From an uncultured Muribaculaceae bacterium (lineage in GTDB: Bacteria > Bacteroidota > Bacteroidia > Bacteroidales > Muribaculaceae): a stretch of 64,000 nt of DNA. This document shows positions 45,440 to 55,748 of the stretch, in pieces. The notes below the pieces were generated by a model. It saw only the letters and a list, made by a program, of their open reading frames with translations. It made no database searches and was not told where the DNA came from. The translations under genes and the position numbers were made by a program. The stretch is from positions 62,001-126,000 of the forward strand of contig CAJTUF010000002.1 in assembly GCA_910579675.1 (NCBI GenBank), in the 5' to 3' direction. Every line of letters starts with the position of its first letter. Within the stretch, counting starts at the first letter, position 1.

Positions 45440-46726
45440 ATGCTGTATTATCTGTTTCAACTCCTTCAGGACAGCGGCATCCCCGGAGCCCGACTGATGA
45501 CCTATATCACCTTCCGCTCAGGAGTGGCATTTATGCTGGCTCTGCTTATAGCGGTGTTTGTAGGACGACGCATCATCGACCGCCTCCAGCTGATGCAAGT
45601 GGGCGAGATAGTGCGCGATCTCGGCCTCGAAGGTCAGATGAAAAAGACCGGCACCCCCACCATGGGTGGCGTGATTATAATTCTCTCCACATTGGTGCCG
45701 GTGGCTCTCGTGGGCAATCTTGGCAGCATATACATGCTCCTCATGATATTTGCCACCGTGTGGCTCGGTGCGCTCGGATTTGCCGACGATTATCTCAAGC
45801 TGTCGCGCCACAACAAAGATGGCATGAAGGGCAAGTTCAAGATCATAGGGCAGGTGGGTCTCGGAGTTGTAGTAGGTCTCACCATGTATCTGAGTCCCGA
45901 TATAGTGATGCGCGAGAATATCGAGTCACCCGCCTCGGCCGAAATCACTGTGGAGTCGGCCGACACCGAAGTGGTGGAGCACATCACCTATGCCCCGGAG
46001 ATGAAGACCCCCAAGACCACTATCCCCTTTGTCAAAAACAACAACTTCGACTATACCTGGCTCACCGCATGGATGGGTGATTACGCCACCATCGGTGGAT
46101 GGATAGTGTTTATCCTCATCACCATCTTTGCCATTTCGGCCACGAGCAATGGAGCCAACCTCACCGATGGACTCGATGGATTGTGTGCCGGACTGTCGAC
46201 CACCATAAGCGCAGCGCTTGCCGTGATGGCCTATCTCGGCGCCAGCATGGTATATGCCACCTATCTCGACATAATGTATATCCCCGGATCGGAGGAGCTG
46301 GTGGTGTTTATGGCTGCGTTTGTCGGCGCCCTTATAGGCTTCATGTGGTATAACACTTATCCCGCCCAGGTATTCATGGGCGACACTGGCTCACTCACCA
46401 TCGGTGGCATCATAGCTGTGTTTGCTATCCTCATACGCAAGGAGCTGCTCATCCCTCTGCTCTGCGCCATATTCTTCTTTGAAGATATCTCGGTGATGGT
46501 GCAGGTGGCCTACTTCAAGATCACCAAACGCCGCACCGGCACCGGAAAGCGTGTGTTCAAGATGACCCCGCTCCACCACCATTTCCAGAAACCAGGCAAT
46601 GCCGGCATAGATGCCTTGATCCAGTTTCCCATCCAGCCCATAGCTGAGCCCAAGATAGTGGCCCGCTTCTGGATCATAGGTATAATCCTCGCAGGTCTTA
46701 CTTTCGCTACTCTCAAAATACGATAG
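45440..46726 (+). CDS. mraY: Phospho-MurNAc-pentapeptide transferase
   Basis: Makes lipid I by moving phospho-MurNAc-pentapeptide to undecaprenyl phosphate in the inner membrane. The 428-residue protein has about ten helices and the signatures KKTGTPTMGG, FADDYLK, NLTDGLDGL and PLHHHF. It is about 65 residues longer than the E. coli enzyme, mostly from a hydrophilic insert at about 150-210 (EITVESADTEVVEHI and on), a known trait of Bacteroidota homologues. Confidence 0.97.
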   Translation: MLYYLFQLLQDSGIPGARLMTYITFRSGVAFMLALLIAVFVGRRIIDRLQLMQVGEIVRDLGLEGQMKKTGTPTMGGVIIILSTLVPVALVGNLGSIYMLLMIFATVWLGALGFADDYLKLSRHNKDGMKGKFKIIGQVGLGVVVGLTMYLSPDIVMRENIESPASAEITVESADTEVVEHITYAPEMKTPKTTIPFVKNNNFDYTWLTAWMGDYATIGGWIVFILITIFAISATSNGANLTDGLDGLCAGLSTTISAALAVMAYLGASMVYATYLDIMYIPGSEELVVFMAAFVGALIGFMWYNTYPAQVFMGDTGSLTIGGIIAVFAILIRKELLIPLLCAIFFFEDISVMVQVAYFKITKRRTGTGKRVFKMTPLHHHFQKPGNAGIDALIQFPIQPIAEPKIVARFWIIGIILAGLTFATLKIR

Positions 46727-46731
46727 ATACA

Positions 46732-48117
46732 ATGTACAAGGAACAAGAACTGAAGCCCCACCGCATAGTAGTGCTCGGTGGGGGTGAAAGCGGAGTCGGC
46801 GCAGCCATCCTTGCCAAAGACAAAGGCATGGATGTGTTTCTGTCGGACTACGGCACCATCGCACCCCGATATGTTGAGATGCTTCAGGCCGAAGAGATAC
46901 CCTTTGAGCAGGGTAAGCATACTATGGAACTCATCCTCAATGCCGACGAGGTGGTCAAGAGCCCCGGCATAGCGCCCACCCTTCCGGTGATGCAGGCCAT
47001 TGCCGGGCATGGTATTCCCGTCATCTCGGAGATAGAGCTGGCGGGACGCTACACCGATGCCCGCATGGTGTGTATCACAGGCTCAAACGGCAAGACCACT
47101 ACCACCCTCCTCACCTACCACATCCTGAAGCAGGCCGGAGTCAATGTGGGTCTTGCCGGCAATGTGGGCCGCAGCCTCGCGCTGCAGGTGGCCCGCGACC
47201 ACCACGACGTCTATGTCATCGAGCTCTCCTCATTCCAGCTCGAGAATATGTATGAGTTCAAGGCCAATATCGCCGTGATACTCAACATCACTCCCGACCA
47301 CCTCGACCGTTACGACTATAAGATGGACAATTACATAGCAGCCAAATTCCGCATTCTCAACAATCTCACACCTTCCGATGCATTCATCTACTGGCAGGAT
47401 GATCCCGTGATAGCACGTCAGCTTGAGCGGGTGACTACCGACGCCCGCTTGTTTCCTTTCGGCCTCCATCATCTCGACTCCACAAGGGGATATGTCGACG
47501 ATGATGATGAGTCGGTGGTGTTTGACGGCTCGCCCGAAACCTCGTTCCGCATGCCTCGTGCTGATCTGAGCCTTAGTGGCCTCCACAATCTCTACAACTC
47601 GCTTGCCGCGGGTCTGTCGGCTTGTCTGCTTGATATAAAGAAGGATGATATACGCCAGGCTCTCTCCGACTTCGAGGGGGTTGAGCACCGTCTGGAGTAT
47701 GTGGCCACCGTCGACGGTGTGAGATATATCAACGACTCCAAAGCCACCAATGTCAACTCCTGCTGGTATGCGCTTGAGAGTATGCCCGACTCACGTTCCA
47801 CCGTTCTCATACTCGGCGGCAAGGACAAGGGCAACGACTATTCGGAGATAGCCGAGCTCGTGGAGCATAAGGTCAAGGCCATAGTATGCATGGGGCTCCA
47901 TAATGAGAAACTGCTCGACTTTTTCAGTGGCAAGGTGCCGGAGATACGCTCCACCGCTTCGATCGACGATGCGGTGGCGGCCTGCCGCGAGCTTGCCTCC
48001 GAGGGCGACACTGTGCTCCTCTCCCCCTGCTGCGCCTCGTTTGATCTCTTCCACAGCTACGAGCACCGCGGAGAGATGTTCAAGGCCGCCGTGAAGGCTC
48101 TCCTCAATAATGATTGA
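46732..48117 (+). CDS. murD: UDP-MurNAc-L-alanine:D-glutamate ligase
   Basis: Adds D-Glu to UDP-MurNAc-L-Ala. The 461-residue protein has the N-terminal nucleotide fold (VVLGGGESGVGAA), the ATP loop GSNGKTT at 117-123, ELSSFQLE, NITPDHLDRYD and the C-terminal INDSKATN and LILGGKDKG. It begins 5 bp after mraY. Confidence 0.97.
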   Translation: MYKEQELKPHRIVVLGGGESGVGAAILAKDKGMDVFLSDYGTIAPRYVEMLQAEEIPFEQGKHTMELILNADEVVKSPGIAPTLPVMQAIAGHGIPVISEIELAGRYTDARMVCITGSNGKTTTTLLTYHILKQAGVNVGLAGNVGRSLALQVARDHHDVYVIELSSFQLENMYEFKANIAVILNITPDHLDRYDYKMDNYIAAKFRILNNLTPSDAFIYWQDDPVIARQLERVTTDARLFPFGLHHLDSTRGYVDDDDESVVFDGSPETSFRMPRADLSLSGLHNLYNSLAAGLSACLLDIKKDDIRQALSDFEGVEHRLEYVATVDGVRYINDSKATNVNSCWYALESMPDSRSTVLILGGKDKGNDYSEIAELVEHKVKAIVCMGLHNEKLLDFFSGKVPEIRSTASIDDAVAACRELASEGDTVLLSPCCASFDLFHSYEHRGEMFKAAVKALLNND

Positions 48118-48147
48118 TCATCACCACCCGACAATTCACTGATATCT

Positions 48148-49479
48148 ATGCCACTCTCCACATCTCAGGCCGCAGGCCCTGCTGACTTCACCTCCCCGCG
48201 TCAGGTAGGGCTGCCAAAGCCCATCGCCAAGCCCGACAAGCATATCTGGGGCATCTATGTAGCCTTGATCATACTCTCCATCGTAGAGCTCTACAGCGCC
48301 TCGTCGCGCGAGGTGGCCACATCGACCATCGGTGTGTTCGGTCCCCTCGTGCGTCATATGGCCATGCTCGGACTCGGATTCCTCTGCATCCTCGGCCTCC
48401 AGCGCATCCATTACCGCCATTTTTATTCATGGTCGGTTATATTTGTGTTCCTGTCGGTTGTGGCAATGGTCTACTGTATGTTTTTCGGCGACATCATCAA
48501 TGGAGCCCGGCGATCGTTCTCGCTACTCGGATTCAGCATCCAGCCATCCGAGATGCTCAAGATCAGCGCCGTGTTTATCATAGCCATAGTGGCCCACCGC
48601 ACCCAGATGAAGGGGGGCGGCGTGACTAATACAGGAGTCACAGTCATGGCCGCCATGGTGATGCTCTTCGGCGGTATGCTCATCAAGCAGGGTCTGACCA
48701 ACACTCTTCTGCTCATGGGTATAAGCATATCGATGTTTCTCATCAGCGGTGTGCAGTGGAAGAAGCTGGGGGTTGTCATCGTGGTCTACGCTATGTGCTT
48801 TGGAGCCTTCATGCTGATCAATAAGAGTGGTAGTGGAGACGAGGAGCCGGTTGCCAAAGAGATGGTCCACGAGGCCGACAAGGCCAACGGCACATCGGGC
48901 AAACGCCAGGGCACATGGGCCAAGCGACTTGAGCGCTATTTCGACAATCAGCCGAAATATCTCAAGGAGATCAACGCCCAGAACCGTCAGGAGATGTATT
49001 CCTACATGGCTCAGGCCAATGGCGGAGTGTTTGGCGTTTTCCCGGGCAATTCGCGCGAGACAGCCCGTCTGCCTCTCGCCTTTTCCGACTATATCTATTC
49101 GATAATCATTGAGGATATGGGGCTGATAGGTGGTCTGGTGGTTCTTGTGCTCTATCTGTGGCTCATGGCGAGGGCGAGCGGCATAGCCGCACGCTGCACC
49201 AGAGCGTTTCCGGCATTCCTTGTGCTCGGCATGGCTGTGATGATAGTTATCCAGGCCCTGTTTCATATCGCCATCGTGACCGGAGTGTTTCCCGTGTCGG
49301 GCCAGCCGCTTCCGCTCATCTCCAAGGGAGGCAGCTCCATCCTTGTCACATCGATAGCCTTCGGCATCATGCTCAGTGTAAGCCGCCACACGGCGCGCAC
49401 CGGCAAGAAAGATGCCGTGAAGGCTGAGATAGAGGCTCTCCCCGAAGACCTACGCACCGTCAACCCCACCCAGCTCTGA
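48148..49479 (+). CDS. ftsW: Septal peptidoglycan glycosyltransferase FtsW
   Basis: SEDS-family polymerase that strings lipid II into glycan at the septum. The 443-residue protein has about ten helices, a long loop of about 80 residues after helix seven that is charged (about 225-300), and the closing PLPLISKGGSS motif with the family's conserved Pro and Lys residues. It is 30 bp after murD and 49 bp before murG. Confidence 0.96.
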   Translation: MPLSTSQAAGPADFTSPRQVGLPKPIAKPDKHIWGIYVALIILSIVELYSASSREVATSTIGVFGPLVRHMAMLGLGFLCILGLQRIHYRHFYSWSVIFVFLSVVAMVYCMFFGDIINGARRSFSLLGFSIQPSEMLKISAVFIIAIVAHRTQMKGGGVTNTGVTVMAAMVMLFGGMLIKQGLTNTLLLMGISISMFLISGVQWKKLGVVIVVYAMCFGAFMLINKSGSGDEEPVAKEMVHEADKANGTSGKRQGTWAKRLERYFDNQPKYLKEINAQNRQEMYSYMAQANGGVFGVFPGNSRETARLPLAFSDYIYSIIIEDMGLIGGLVVLVLYLWLMARASGIAARCTRAFPAFLVLGMAVMIVIQALFHIAIVTGVFPVSGQPLPLISKGGSSILVTSIAFGIMLSVSRHTARTGKKDAVKAEIEALPEDLRTVNPTQL

Positions 49480-49528
49480 CCCGGGCCGTGGGATAAAGTA
49501 ACAAACACACACAACGTATATACAGATT

Positions 49529-50623
49529 ATGCCAATGAAAGTATTGATAAGCGGTGGAGGCACCGGCGGACATATATTCCCCGCGCTCTCCATAGCCGAC
49601 GAGATAAAGCGACGCCATCCCGATGCCGACATCCGTTTTGTCGGAGCGCTCGGGCGTATGGAGATGGAGCGCGTGCCGGCGGCCGGTTACCCTATCGTGG
49701 GTCTCCCGGTGGCAGGTTTCGACCGCAAGCGGTTGTGGCGCAATATTCCGGTGCTATTCAAGCTCTGGAAGTCGATGCGTATCGCCCGCAGGATTGTGAA
49801 GGAGTTTGCCCCCGACATAGCTGTCGGGGTGGGGGGCTATGCCTCAGGCCCCACTCTCAAAGCGGCGCAGAGGAGGGGAGTGCCAACTCTTCTGCAGGAG
49901 CAGAACTCCTATGCGGGAGTGACAAACAAGCTTCTTGCCGCAAAAGCCCGCAAGATATGTGTGGCCTATCCTGATATGGAGCGCTTTTTCCCTGCCGACA
50001 GGATTGTCATGACCGGCAATCCCATACGCGCGTCGTTGCTCGGAAGCAGCCTCACCCGGCGTGAGGCCAAGATCAAGCTCGGCTTCGATCCCGACAGGAA
50101 GCTGGTGGTGGCGCTCGGCGGTAGCCTCGGAGCCCGCACTATCAATGAGAGCATCGAGGCAGCGCTGCCGACTCTCCGCAAAGAGGGGGCTTCGCTGCTG
50201 TGGCAGACAGGCCGTCTATACATCGACGGGTGTAGTCCGGCTGTGGAGAGTGATGAGTCGTTCAAGGCGGTGGCCTTTGTCGACGATATGGGCGCGGCCT
50301 ACCGTGCGGCCGATCTCATTGTGGCTCGCGCCGGAGCCGGCACCATCTCCGAGATCCAGAATCTCGGATGTCCGGCGATACTGATTCCTTCGCCCAATGT
50401 GGCTGAGGATCATCAGCGACGCAATGCCGAAGCGCTTGCCAACCGCGACGCAGCCGTAATGATACTCGATGCCGACGCCGTGGCTGAACTCCCCGCAGCG
50501 ATAGCATCGCTCCTCGACGATTCCGACCGCCGACGCCGGATAGCCGAAGCTGCCGCGACAATGGCTCTTACCGACTCGGCTGCCAAGATTGCCGATCAAA
50601 TCGAATCAATTGTCACCAAGTAA
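49529..50623 (+). CDS. murG: UDP-GlcNAc:lipid I GlcNAc transferase
   Basis: Makes lipid II at the inner face of the membrane. The 364-residue protein has the opening loop GGGTGGH at 9-15, VGVGGYASGP, LLQEQNSYAG, a second Gly loop GGSLGA and the nucleotide-binding RAGAGTISE. The start may be ATG 49529 or the second ATG two codons later. Its stop overlaps the murC start by one base (TAATG). Confidence 0.96.
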   Translation: MPMKVLISGGGTGGHIFPALSIADEIKRRHPDADIRFVGALGRMEMERVPAAGYPIVGLPVAGFDRKRLWRNIPVLFKLWKSMRIARRIVKEFAPDIAVGVGGYASGPTLKAAQRRGVPTLLQEQNSYAGVTNKLLAAKARKICVAYPDMERFFPADRIVMTGNPIRASLLGSSLTRREAKIKLGFDPDRKLVVALGGSLGARTINESIEAALPTLRKEGASLLWQTGRLYIDGCSPAVESDESFKAVAFVDDMGAAYRAADLIVARAGAGTISEIQNLGCPAILIPSPNVAEDHQRRNAEALANRDAAVMILDADAVAELPAAIASLLDDSDRRRRIAEAAATMALTDSAAKIADQIESIVTK

Positions 50624-51999
50624 TGAACACTCCTTTTCCCGAAAATATATACTTTGTGGGCGCCGGCGGTATAGGCATGGCAGCTCTTGAGCGCTTCTTT
50701 CTCTCCAAGGGCTCGCATGTGGCCGGTTATGACCGCACCCCCACGGAGCTCACAGCCAGTCTGGAGAGCGAAGGGGTGGAAATAGTCTACGACGATGATC
50801 CGGCGCTCATACCTGCCGGGATGCGCGATCGGGGCTCGACGCTTGTGGTCTACACCCCAGCTGTGCCTGCGTCCCACCGGGGGCTCGAATGGTTCAGGGC
50901 CAATGGATTCAGGGTTGTGAAGCGCGCCGAAGTGCTCGGCATAGCCACTGCCCCCGACCGCGCCATATGTTTTGCGGGCACCCACGGCAAGACCACCACA
51001 TCGTCGATGGCCGCTCATATGCTCCATTGCTCACCCTATGGGTGCAACGCCTTTTTAGGAGGAGTGTTGCGCAATTATTCCACCAATTTTCTGCTCGACC
51101 CCAAGAGCGATCTGGCAGTGGTGGAGGCCGATGAATACGACCGCTCATTCCACCATCTGCGCCCGTGGGTGGCGGTGATCACCTCCACCGATCCTGACCA
51201 TCTCGACATCTACGGCACCGAGGAGGCTTATCTTGAGAGCTTCGCCCATTTCACCGAGCTCATCAAGCCAGGAGGTGCTCTGCTCATTCACGAGGGGCTC
51301 AAGATGCGCCCGCGTACCGCTCCGGGAGTGAGGGTGATGACCTATTCGCGAACCTCGGGCGATTTCAGATGCGAGAACATATGCCGCGCCGACGGGACAC
51401 TGACCTTCGATCTCGTCACCCCCTCGGGCCTCATCCCGGAAGTGAAGCTCGGAGTGCCTGTTGAAATCAATATCGACAATGCCATTGCAGCTATGGGTGC
51501 CCTTTGGCTCGCCGGGGCTTTTGAACCTGATTCGGCCCGCGCCGCCATGGCCTCGTTCATGGGACCGAAACGTCGCTTTGAGTTCTGGCTCAAGGAGCCG
51601 GGACGAGCCATCATCGACGACTACGCCCATCACCCCGACGAGCTTGCCGCCTCGATAGCCTCGGTAAAGGCGCTTTATCCCGACCGAAAACTCACGGTGG
51701 CCTTCCAGCCTCACCTCTTCAGCCGAACACGCGATTTTGCCCCTGAGTTTGCCAAGGCACTTTCGGCGGCCGATCGTGTTGTGCTGCTCCCCATCTACCC
51801 GGCCCGCGAGGAGCCCATCGAGGGCGTAACCTCGCAGATTATCCTCGACAGCATCACAATAGATGATAAAAAACTGCTTGCTGATAAAAAATATTTGCCG
51901 GAAGAAATAAAAAATAGTAATTTTGAAATTCTTCTGACGGTGGGAGCCGGCGATATATGCAATCAGCTCCCACAGATAGTGGAAGCTGCTGTTGATTGA
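50623..51999 (+). CDS. murC: UDP-MurNAc:L-alanine ligase
   Basis: Adds L-Ala to UDP-MurNAc, starting the stem peptide. The 458-residue protein has GAGGIGM at 13-19, the ATP loop GTHGKTT at 119-125, VVEADEYDRSF, and the closing DDYAHHPDE with FQPHLFSRT. The start overlaps murG. FtsQ follows 5 bp after its stop. The last part of the gene (about 51855-51930) is locally AT-rich. Confidence 0.97.
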   Translation: MNTPFPENIYFVGAGGIGMAALERFFLSKGSHVAGYDRTPTELTASLESEGVEIVYDDDPALIPAGMRDRGSTLVVYTPAVPASHRGLEWFRANGFRVVKRAEVLGIATAPDRAICFAGTHGKTTTSSMAAHMLHCSPYGCNAFLGGVLRNYSTNFLLDPKSDLAVVEADEYDRSFHHLRPWVAVITSTDPDHLDIYGTEEAYLESFAHFTELIKPGGALLIHEGLKMRPRTAPGVRVMTYSRTSGDFRCENICRADGTLTFDLVTPSGLIPEVKLGVPVEINIDNAIAAMGALWLAGAFEPDSARAAMASFMGPKRRFEFWLKEPGRAIIDDYAHHPDELAASIASVKALYPDRKLTVAFQPHLFSRTRDFAPEFAKALSAADRVVLLPIYPAREEPIEGVTSQIILDSITIDDKKLLADKKYLPEEIKNSNFEILLTVGAGDICNQLPQIVEAAVD

Positions 52000-52004
52000 C
52001 GTAA

Positions 52005-52865
52005 ATGCCGAAGATGCTCAAAAAACTCCTTGCCCCGTTGGCGGTGGTCGCTATGGCCGCCTACCTTTGTGTGGCTCTGTCGTTTACCGCTCGCAACGCT
52101 GCCTCGCAGCCTTGTGAGGGTCTTTATATCGTGGTGCGCGACAGCACAGAGCATCCCTTCGTCACAGCTTCAGAGCTGGAAAAGGAGCTCGGCACTCTCC
52201 CCTCGCGCATTGCCGGTGTGCCTCTCTCAAGGGTCAATACCGACTCCATTGAGGATATTTTTGAGACCATCGACAAGATAGAGTCGGTGAGAGTGATAAC
52301 CCTTACCGACGGGCATATCCTTGTCGACGTCGATCCGATGGAGCCGGTGGCCAGAGTGTTTCCCACCACCGGCCGGAGTTACTATATCAACAGGGCCGGA
52401 AAGCGCATCACCGCGTCGCCACGTTACCATATCGACGTGCCGGTGATCCAAGGCCATTTCCGCGACTCCGATACCTCTTTTTCGGCCATCAGCCTCCTTC
52501 CACTCATCGACTGGCTCGACAGCCATCCCGGCTGGAGCTCACTCGTGTCGGCCATCAAGGCCGATTCGCCATCAGATATCATCATCGTGCCTGTGATACG
52601 CGGGCATGTGGTCAATATAGGCAACCTCGAAAGTCTCGACTCCAAGTTTATGCGTCTTAAACGTTTCTACGAGGAAGTGATGCCTCAGAAAGGTTGGGAT
52701 ATGTACGACACCATCTCGCTCAAATGGGGCGGGCAGGCAGTTGCCACCAGGCGCATAAAGCGCCTCAAGGCGCCTCCCGCCATAGTTGAGATCGAGGAGG
52801 AGGTCGACACAAACACTATGATAGGGGTCGACTCCATGAGGGTGGCCCACAAGCGTCTGTCGTGA
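52005..52865 (+). CDS. ftsQ: Cell division protein FtsQ-like
   Basis: A 286-residue inner-membrane protein with a short cytoplasmic lead, one helix at about 7-27, and a periplasmic part with a POTRA-like fold (about 35-110, with SELEKELGTLPSRIAGVPLSRV) and an FtsQ domain. It recruits FtsL and the later divisome proteins. Identity is based on topology, length and position between murC and ftsA. Confidence 0.85.
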   Translation: MPKMLKKLLAPLAVVAMAAYLCVALSFTARNAASQPCEGLYIVVRDSTEHPFVTASELEKELGTLPSRIAGVPLSRVNTDSIEDIFETIDKIESVRVITLTDGHILVDVDPMEPVARVFPTTGRSYYINRAGKRITASPRYHIDVPVIQGHFRDSDTSFSAISLLPLIDWLDSHPGWSSLVSAIKADSPSDIIIVPVIRGHVVNIGNLESLDSKFMRLKRFYEEVMPQKGWDMYDTISLKWGGQAVATRRIKRLKAPPAIVEIEEEVDTNTMIGVDSMRVAHKRLS

Positions 52866-52925
52866 TGCAAGCCTGAGTTTATTATTAATCAAGTCAATTC
52901 TACCCTAAAAAATACCCCAAACAGG

Positions 52926-54275
52926 ATGCCGCAGTCCGAATCCACAAATATTGTGGCGATTGAAATCGCCAGCTCCAAGGTCAGAGCTGCAATAGGCCAA
53001 GTTCAGCAAGGTTCACCCCTCACGGTTACTGCCGTGGTGGAGGAGTCGCTACCCACAGATATAGTGCGCTATGGCGTGATCCGCAATGTAGAGAAAGTGG
53101 CCAACGCACTGAACCGAATCCTGCACAGGCTCGCAACCCGAGTAAGCCCCCGCGACATCAAGTCGGTCTATGTGGCTATAGGCGGCCGCTCGGTGAGCTC
53201 GTCGGAGCGATGCGTAGAGCGCCAGCTCCCGGAGGAGACGGAGATTACCCCACGCCTCATTGAAGAACTCAATACCGAGGCCCAGTCGATGGGTCCTGCC
53301 GGTCTGCCGGGTGTCGACGATGTGGTTGCCTCGTTGCCAAGAGCCTTCACTATCGACGGACTCACCACTCCACATCCTGTTGGTGTGGTCGGGCGCGACA
53401 TCACAGCCTGCTTCGTTATAGTTGCGGCTCAAGAGAAACTGCGCAAGAACATCGAGCGCGTGGTGGCCGAGAAGCTCGGACTCGAGATTGTGGATTATGT
53501 GGTGAGACCTATTGCGGTGGCCGACTTCGTACTCAGCCCCGATGAGCGGTCGCTTGGTTGCATGCTCGTTGATTTCGGAGCTGAAACCACCACGGTGTCG
53601 ATATACAAAAACGGTCGCCTGCAATTTCTCTCGACCCTTCCTATCGGATCGCGCAACATTACCCGCGACATCATGGCACTGCCTTATCTGGAGGAGCAAG
53701 CCGAGACACTCAAGCGGAGCGGCGGCAATGCAGCACCCAAGCCCGGCGATAACATGGTGTCGGGTGGAGTGGACTTCAGCCAGATCAACAATTACGTGTC
53801 GGCACGTGCATCCGAGATCATCATCAACATACGCGCCCAACTCTCTCAGGCCGGTCTCACCGCCCAGGAGCTCCCCAAAGGCATCGTTGTGGTGGGCGGC
53901 GGCTCCAAGCTCCGCGGCTTTACAGACCGTCTGGCCGAGCTCACCAAGATGCGCGTGAGGGTAGGGCTTCCGTCGTCCCATCTGCGGGTGGCCGACAGCA
54001 GCATAGCCCCCGGTGAGCTCATCGACATCATATCGGTTCTCCTGAAGGCGGCAGAGTCGCCCGAGGAGTGTCTTTCGGCTCTTCCGGAGCCGGAGGAGCC
54101 TGCGGCCGATACACTGGCGGTGCTCGACGAGCCCGATGACAGCGCCAAGGCTCCCGCCAAGCGTTCCAAGCCTAAGAAGAATCTGTTTACCGCGTTTGGC
54201 AACAAGATAGTCGAGCTCATGAAAGGCCCCGGCGACCTCGGCGATGACGACGACGAGGAGTACCGCGACGACTGA
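52926..54275 (+). CDS. ftsA: Cell division protein FtsA
   Basis: Actin-like protein that tethers FtsZ to the membrane. The 449-residue protein has the phosphate loops IEIASSKVRAA near the N-terminus and LVDFGAETTTVSIYKNG at about 212-228, plus IVVVGGGSKLRG further on, with the SHS2 domain between. The C-terminus after a flexible acidic and Ala/Pro-rich linker ends with an amphipathic stretch (NLFTAFGNKIVELMKG) fit for membrane binding, then an acidic tail. Confidence 0.95.
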   Translation: MPQSESTNIVAIEIASSKVRAAIGQVQQGSPLTVTAVVEESLPTDIVRYGVIRNVEKVANALNRILHRLATRVSPRDIKSVYVAIGGRSVSSSERCVERQLPEETEITPRLIEELNTEAQSMGPAGLPGVDDVVASLPRAFTIDGLTTPHPVGVVGRDITACFVIVAAQEKLRKNIERVVAEKLGLEIVDYVVRPIAVADFVLSPDERSLGCMLVDFGAETTTVSIYKNGRLQFLSTLPIGSRNITRDIMALPYLEEQAETLKRSGGNAAPKPGDNMVSGGVDFSQINNYVSARASEIIINIRAQLSQAGLTAQELPKGIVVVGGGSKLRGFTDRLAELTKMRVRVGLPSSHLRVADSSIAPGELIDIISVLLKAAESPEECLSALPEPEEPAADTLAVLDEPDDSAKAPAKRSKPKKNLFTAFGNKIVELMKGPGDLGDDDDEEYRDD

Positions 54276-54339
54276 TCATCACCGACGTCATTAACTCTCC
54301 ATCAATCAATTACTAACTCTAACTTCCTATCAATCCTTT

Positions 54340-55701
54340 ATGGACGACAAGGATCTCAATATCGACTCATTTACTCAGCAGCTCTCGCAGGGCGAGGGCT
54401 TTGATGCCCGCTCAAATACCATTATCAAGGTGATAGGTGTAGGCGGAGGCGGCAACAATGCTGTCAACCACATGTATCTCCAGAACATTAAAAACGTGTC
54501 GTTTGTCGTGTGCAATACCGACCGTCAGGCTCTCCGCAACTCACCGGTGCCCGAAAAGCTCCAGATAGGCGACGGCCTCGGCGCGGGCAATAAGCCCGAG
54601 AAGGCACGCAATGCTGCCGAAGCCGACATAGAGAAGATCCGCGAGCTCTTCGACGATGAGACCAAAATGGTCTTTGTCACAGCTGGTATGGGTGGAGGCA
54701 CCGGCACAGGCGCCGCCCCCATAGTGGCCCGCGAGGCCAAGGAGCGCGGTATACTCACAGTGGGCATTGTCACCATACCCTTCCTCTTCGAGGGGGAACG
54801 CAAGATCCTCAAGGCGCTCGACGGTGTCGACGAGATGGCCAAGCAGGTCGACGCCCTGCTGGTGATCAACAATGAACGCCTCACCGAAATCTACGGCGAT
54901 CTCGACTTTATGAACGCCTTCGGCAAGGCTGACGATACACTCTCTACTGCCGCTTCGTCGATCTCGGAGCTGATCACTACCGACGGCTACATGAACCTCG
55001 ATTTCGAGGATGTCGATACCACCCTCCGCAACGGTGGTGCCGCAATCATATCGAGCGGCTACGGCGAGGGCGAAGGCCGAGTGACCAAGGCGATCAAAGA
55101 CGCGCTCAACTCTCCGCTTCTCAAAAATCGCGATATTCTCACATCCAAGAGCCTCCTCTTCAATATCTACTATTCGCGTCAGGCGCAGCAGCAATTTAAG
55201 ATGAGCGAGGCCCAGGAGATCACCGACTTTGTGAGCGGTATCAACTCGCAGGTAGATGTGATATGGGGCGTGGCATTCGACGACAATCTCGGCGAAAAGG
55301 TGCGTATCACTATCCTTGCTGCCGGATTTGAGGTGACAATCCGCGAAGACGAGGATGCTGAGATGGCGGCCCAGAAGCGTGGCAACGCCGGTCCCCGCGG
55401 ACCACTCAAATGGGGCGCTGCTCCCGCCGAGCCGGTAGTGACCGGCCACAACGGCCCCTCGCGTGGCGCCGACAAGATAGCCGAGGAGTATGGCGGCGAG
55501 AAGGTGGCAAACCTGCGCTTCAACTACATCACCCTCACGCCTGAGCAGATGGCCGACGATGCCGCTCTCGAGAGCTTTGAGTCGACCCCGACCTTTACCC
55601 GCGACCGCAAGAGTGCCGAGCTGCAGGTGACACAACGCCCCGCAGCCGCCATCCCGGAGACTGATGCTCCAGCCAAGCCGGGCGCGCAGATCATGTTCTG
55701 A
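54340..55701 (+). CDS. ftsZ: Cell division protein FtsZ
   Basis: Tubulin-like GTPase that forms the Z ring. The 453-residue protein has the early GVGGGGNNAVNHM strip, the tubulin signature GGGTGTG at 118-124, the T7 loop NLDFEDVDT and the C-terminal regulatory domain. The linker after about 340 is long, and the chain ends AKPGAQIMF; I do not see a standard conserved C-terminal peptide for FtsA binding. It ends the dcw cluster. Confidence 0.97.
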   Translation: MDDKDLNIDSFTQQLSQGEGFDARSNTIIKVIGVGGGGNNAVNHMYLQNIKNVSFVVCNTDRQALRNSPVPEKLQIGDGLGAGNKPEKARNAAEADIEKIRELFDDETKMVFVTAGMGGGTGTGAAPIVAREAKERGILTVGIVTIPFLFEGERKILKALDGVDEMAKQVDALLVINNERLTEIYGDLDFMNAFGKADDTLSTAASSISELITTDGYMNLDFEDVDTTLRNGGAAIISSGYGEGEGRVTKAIKDALNSPLLKNRDILTSKSLLFNIYYSRQAQQQFKMSEAQEITDFVSGINSQVDVIWGVAFDDNLGEKVRITILAAGFEVTIREDEDAEMAAQKRGNAGPRGPLKWGAAPAEPVVTGHNGPSRGADKIAEEYGGEKVANLRFNYITLTPEQMADDAALESFESTPTFTRDRKSAELQVTQRPAAAIPETDAPAKPGAQIMF

Positions 55702-55748
55702 CCTTTGACCAACAAGCATATCATTATACCTTAACAATAACCTTCACC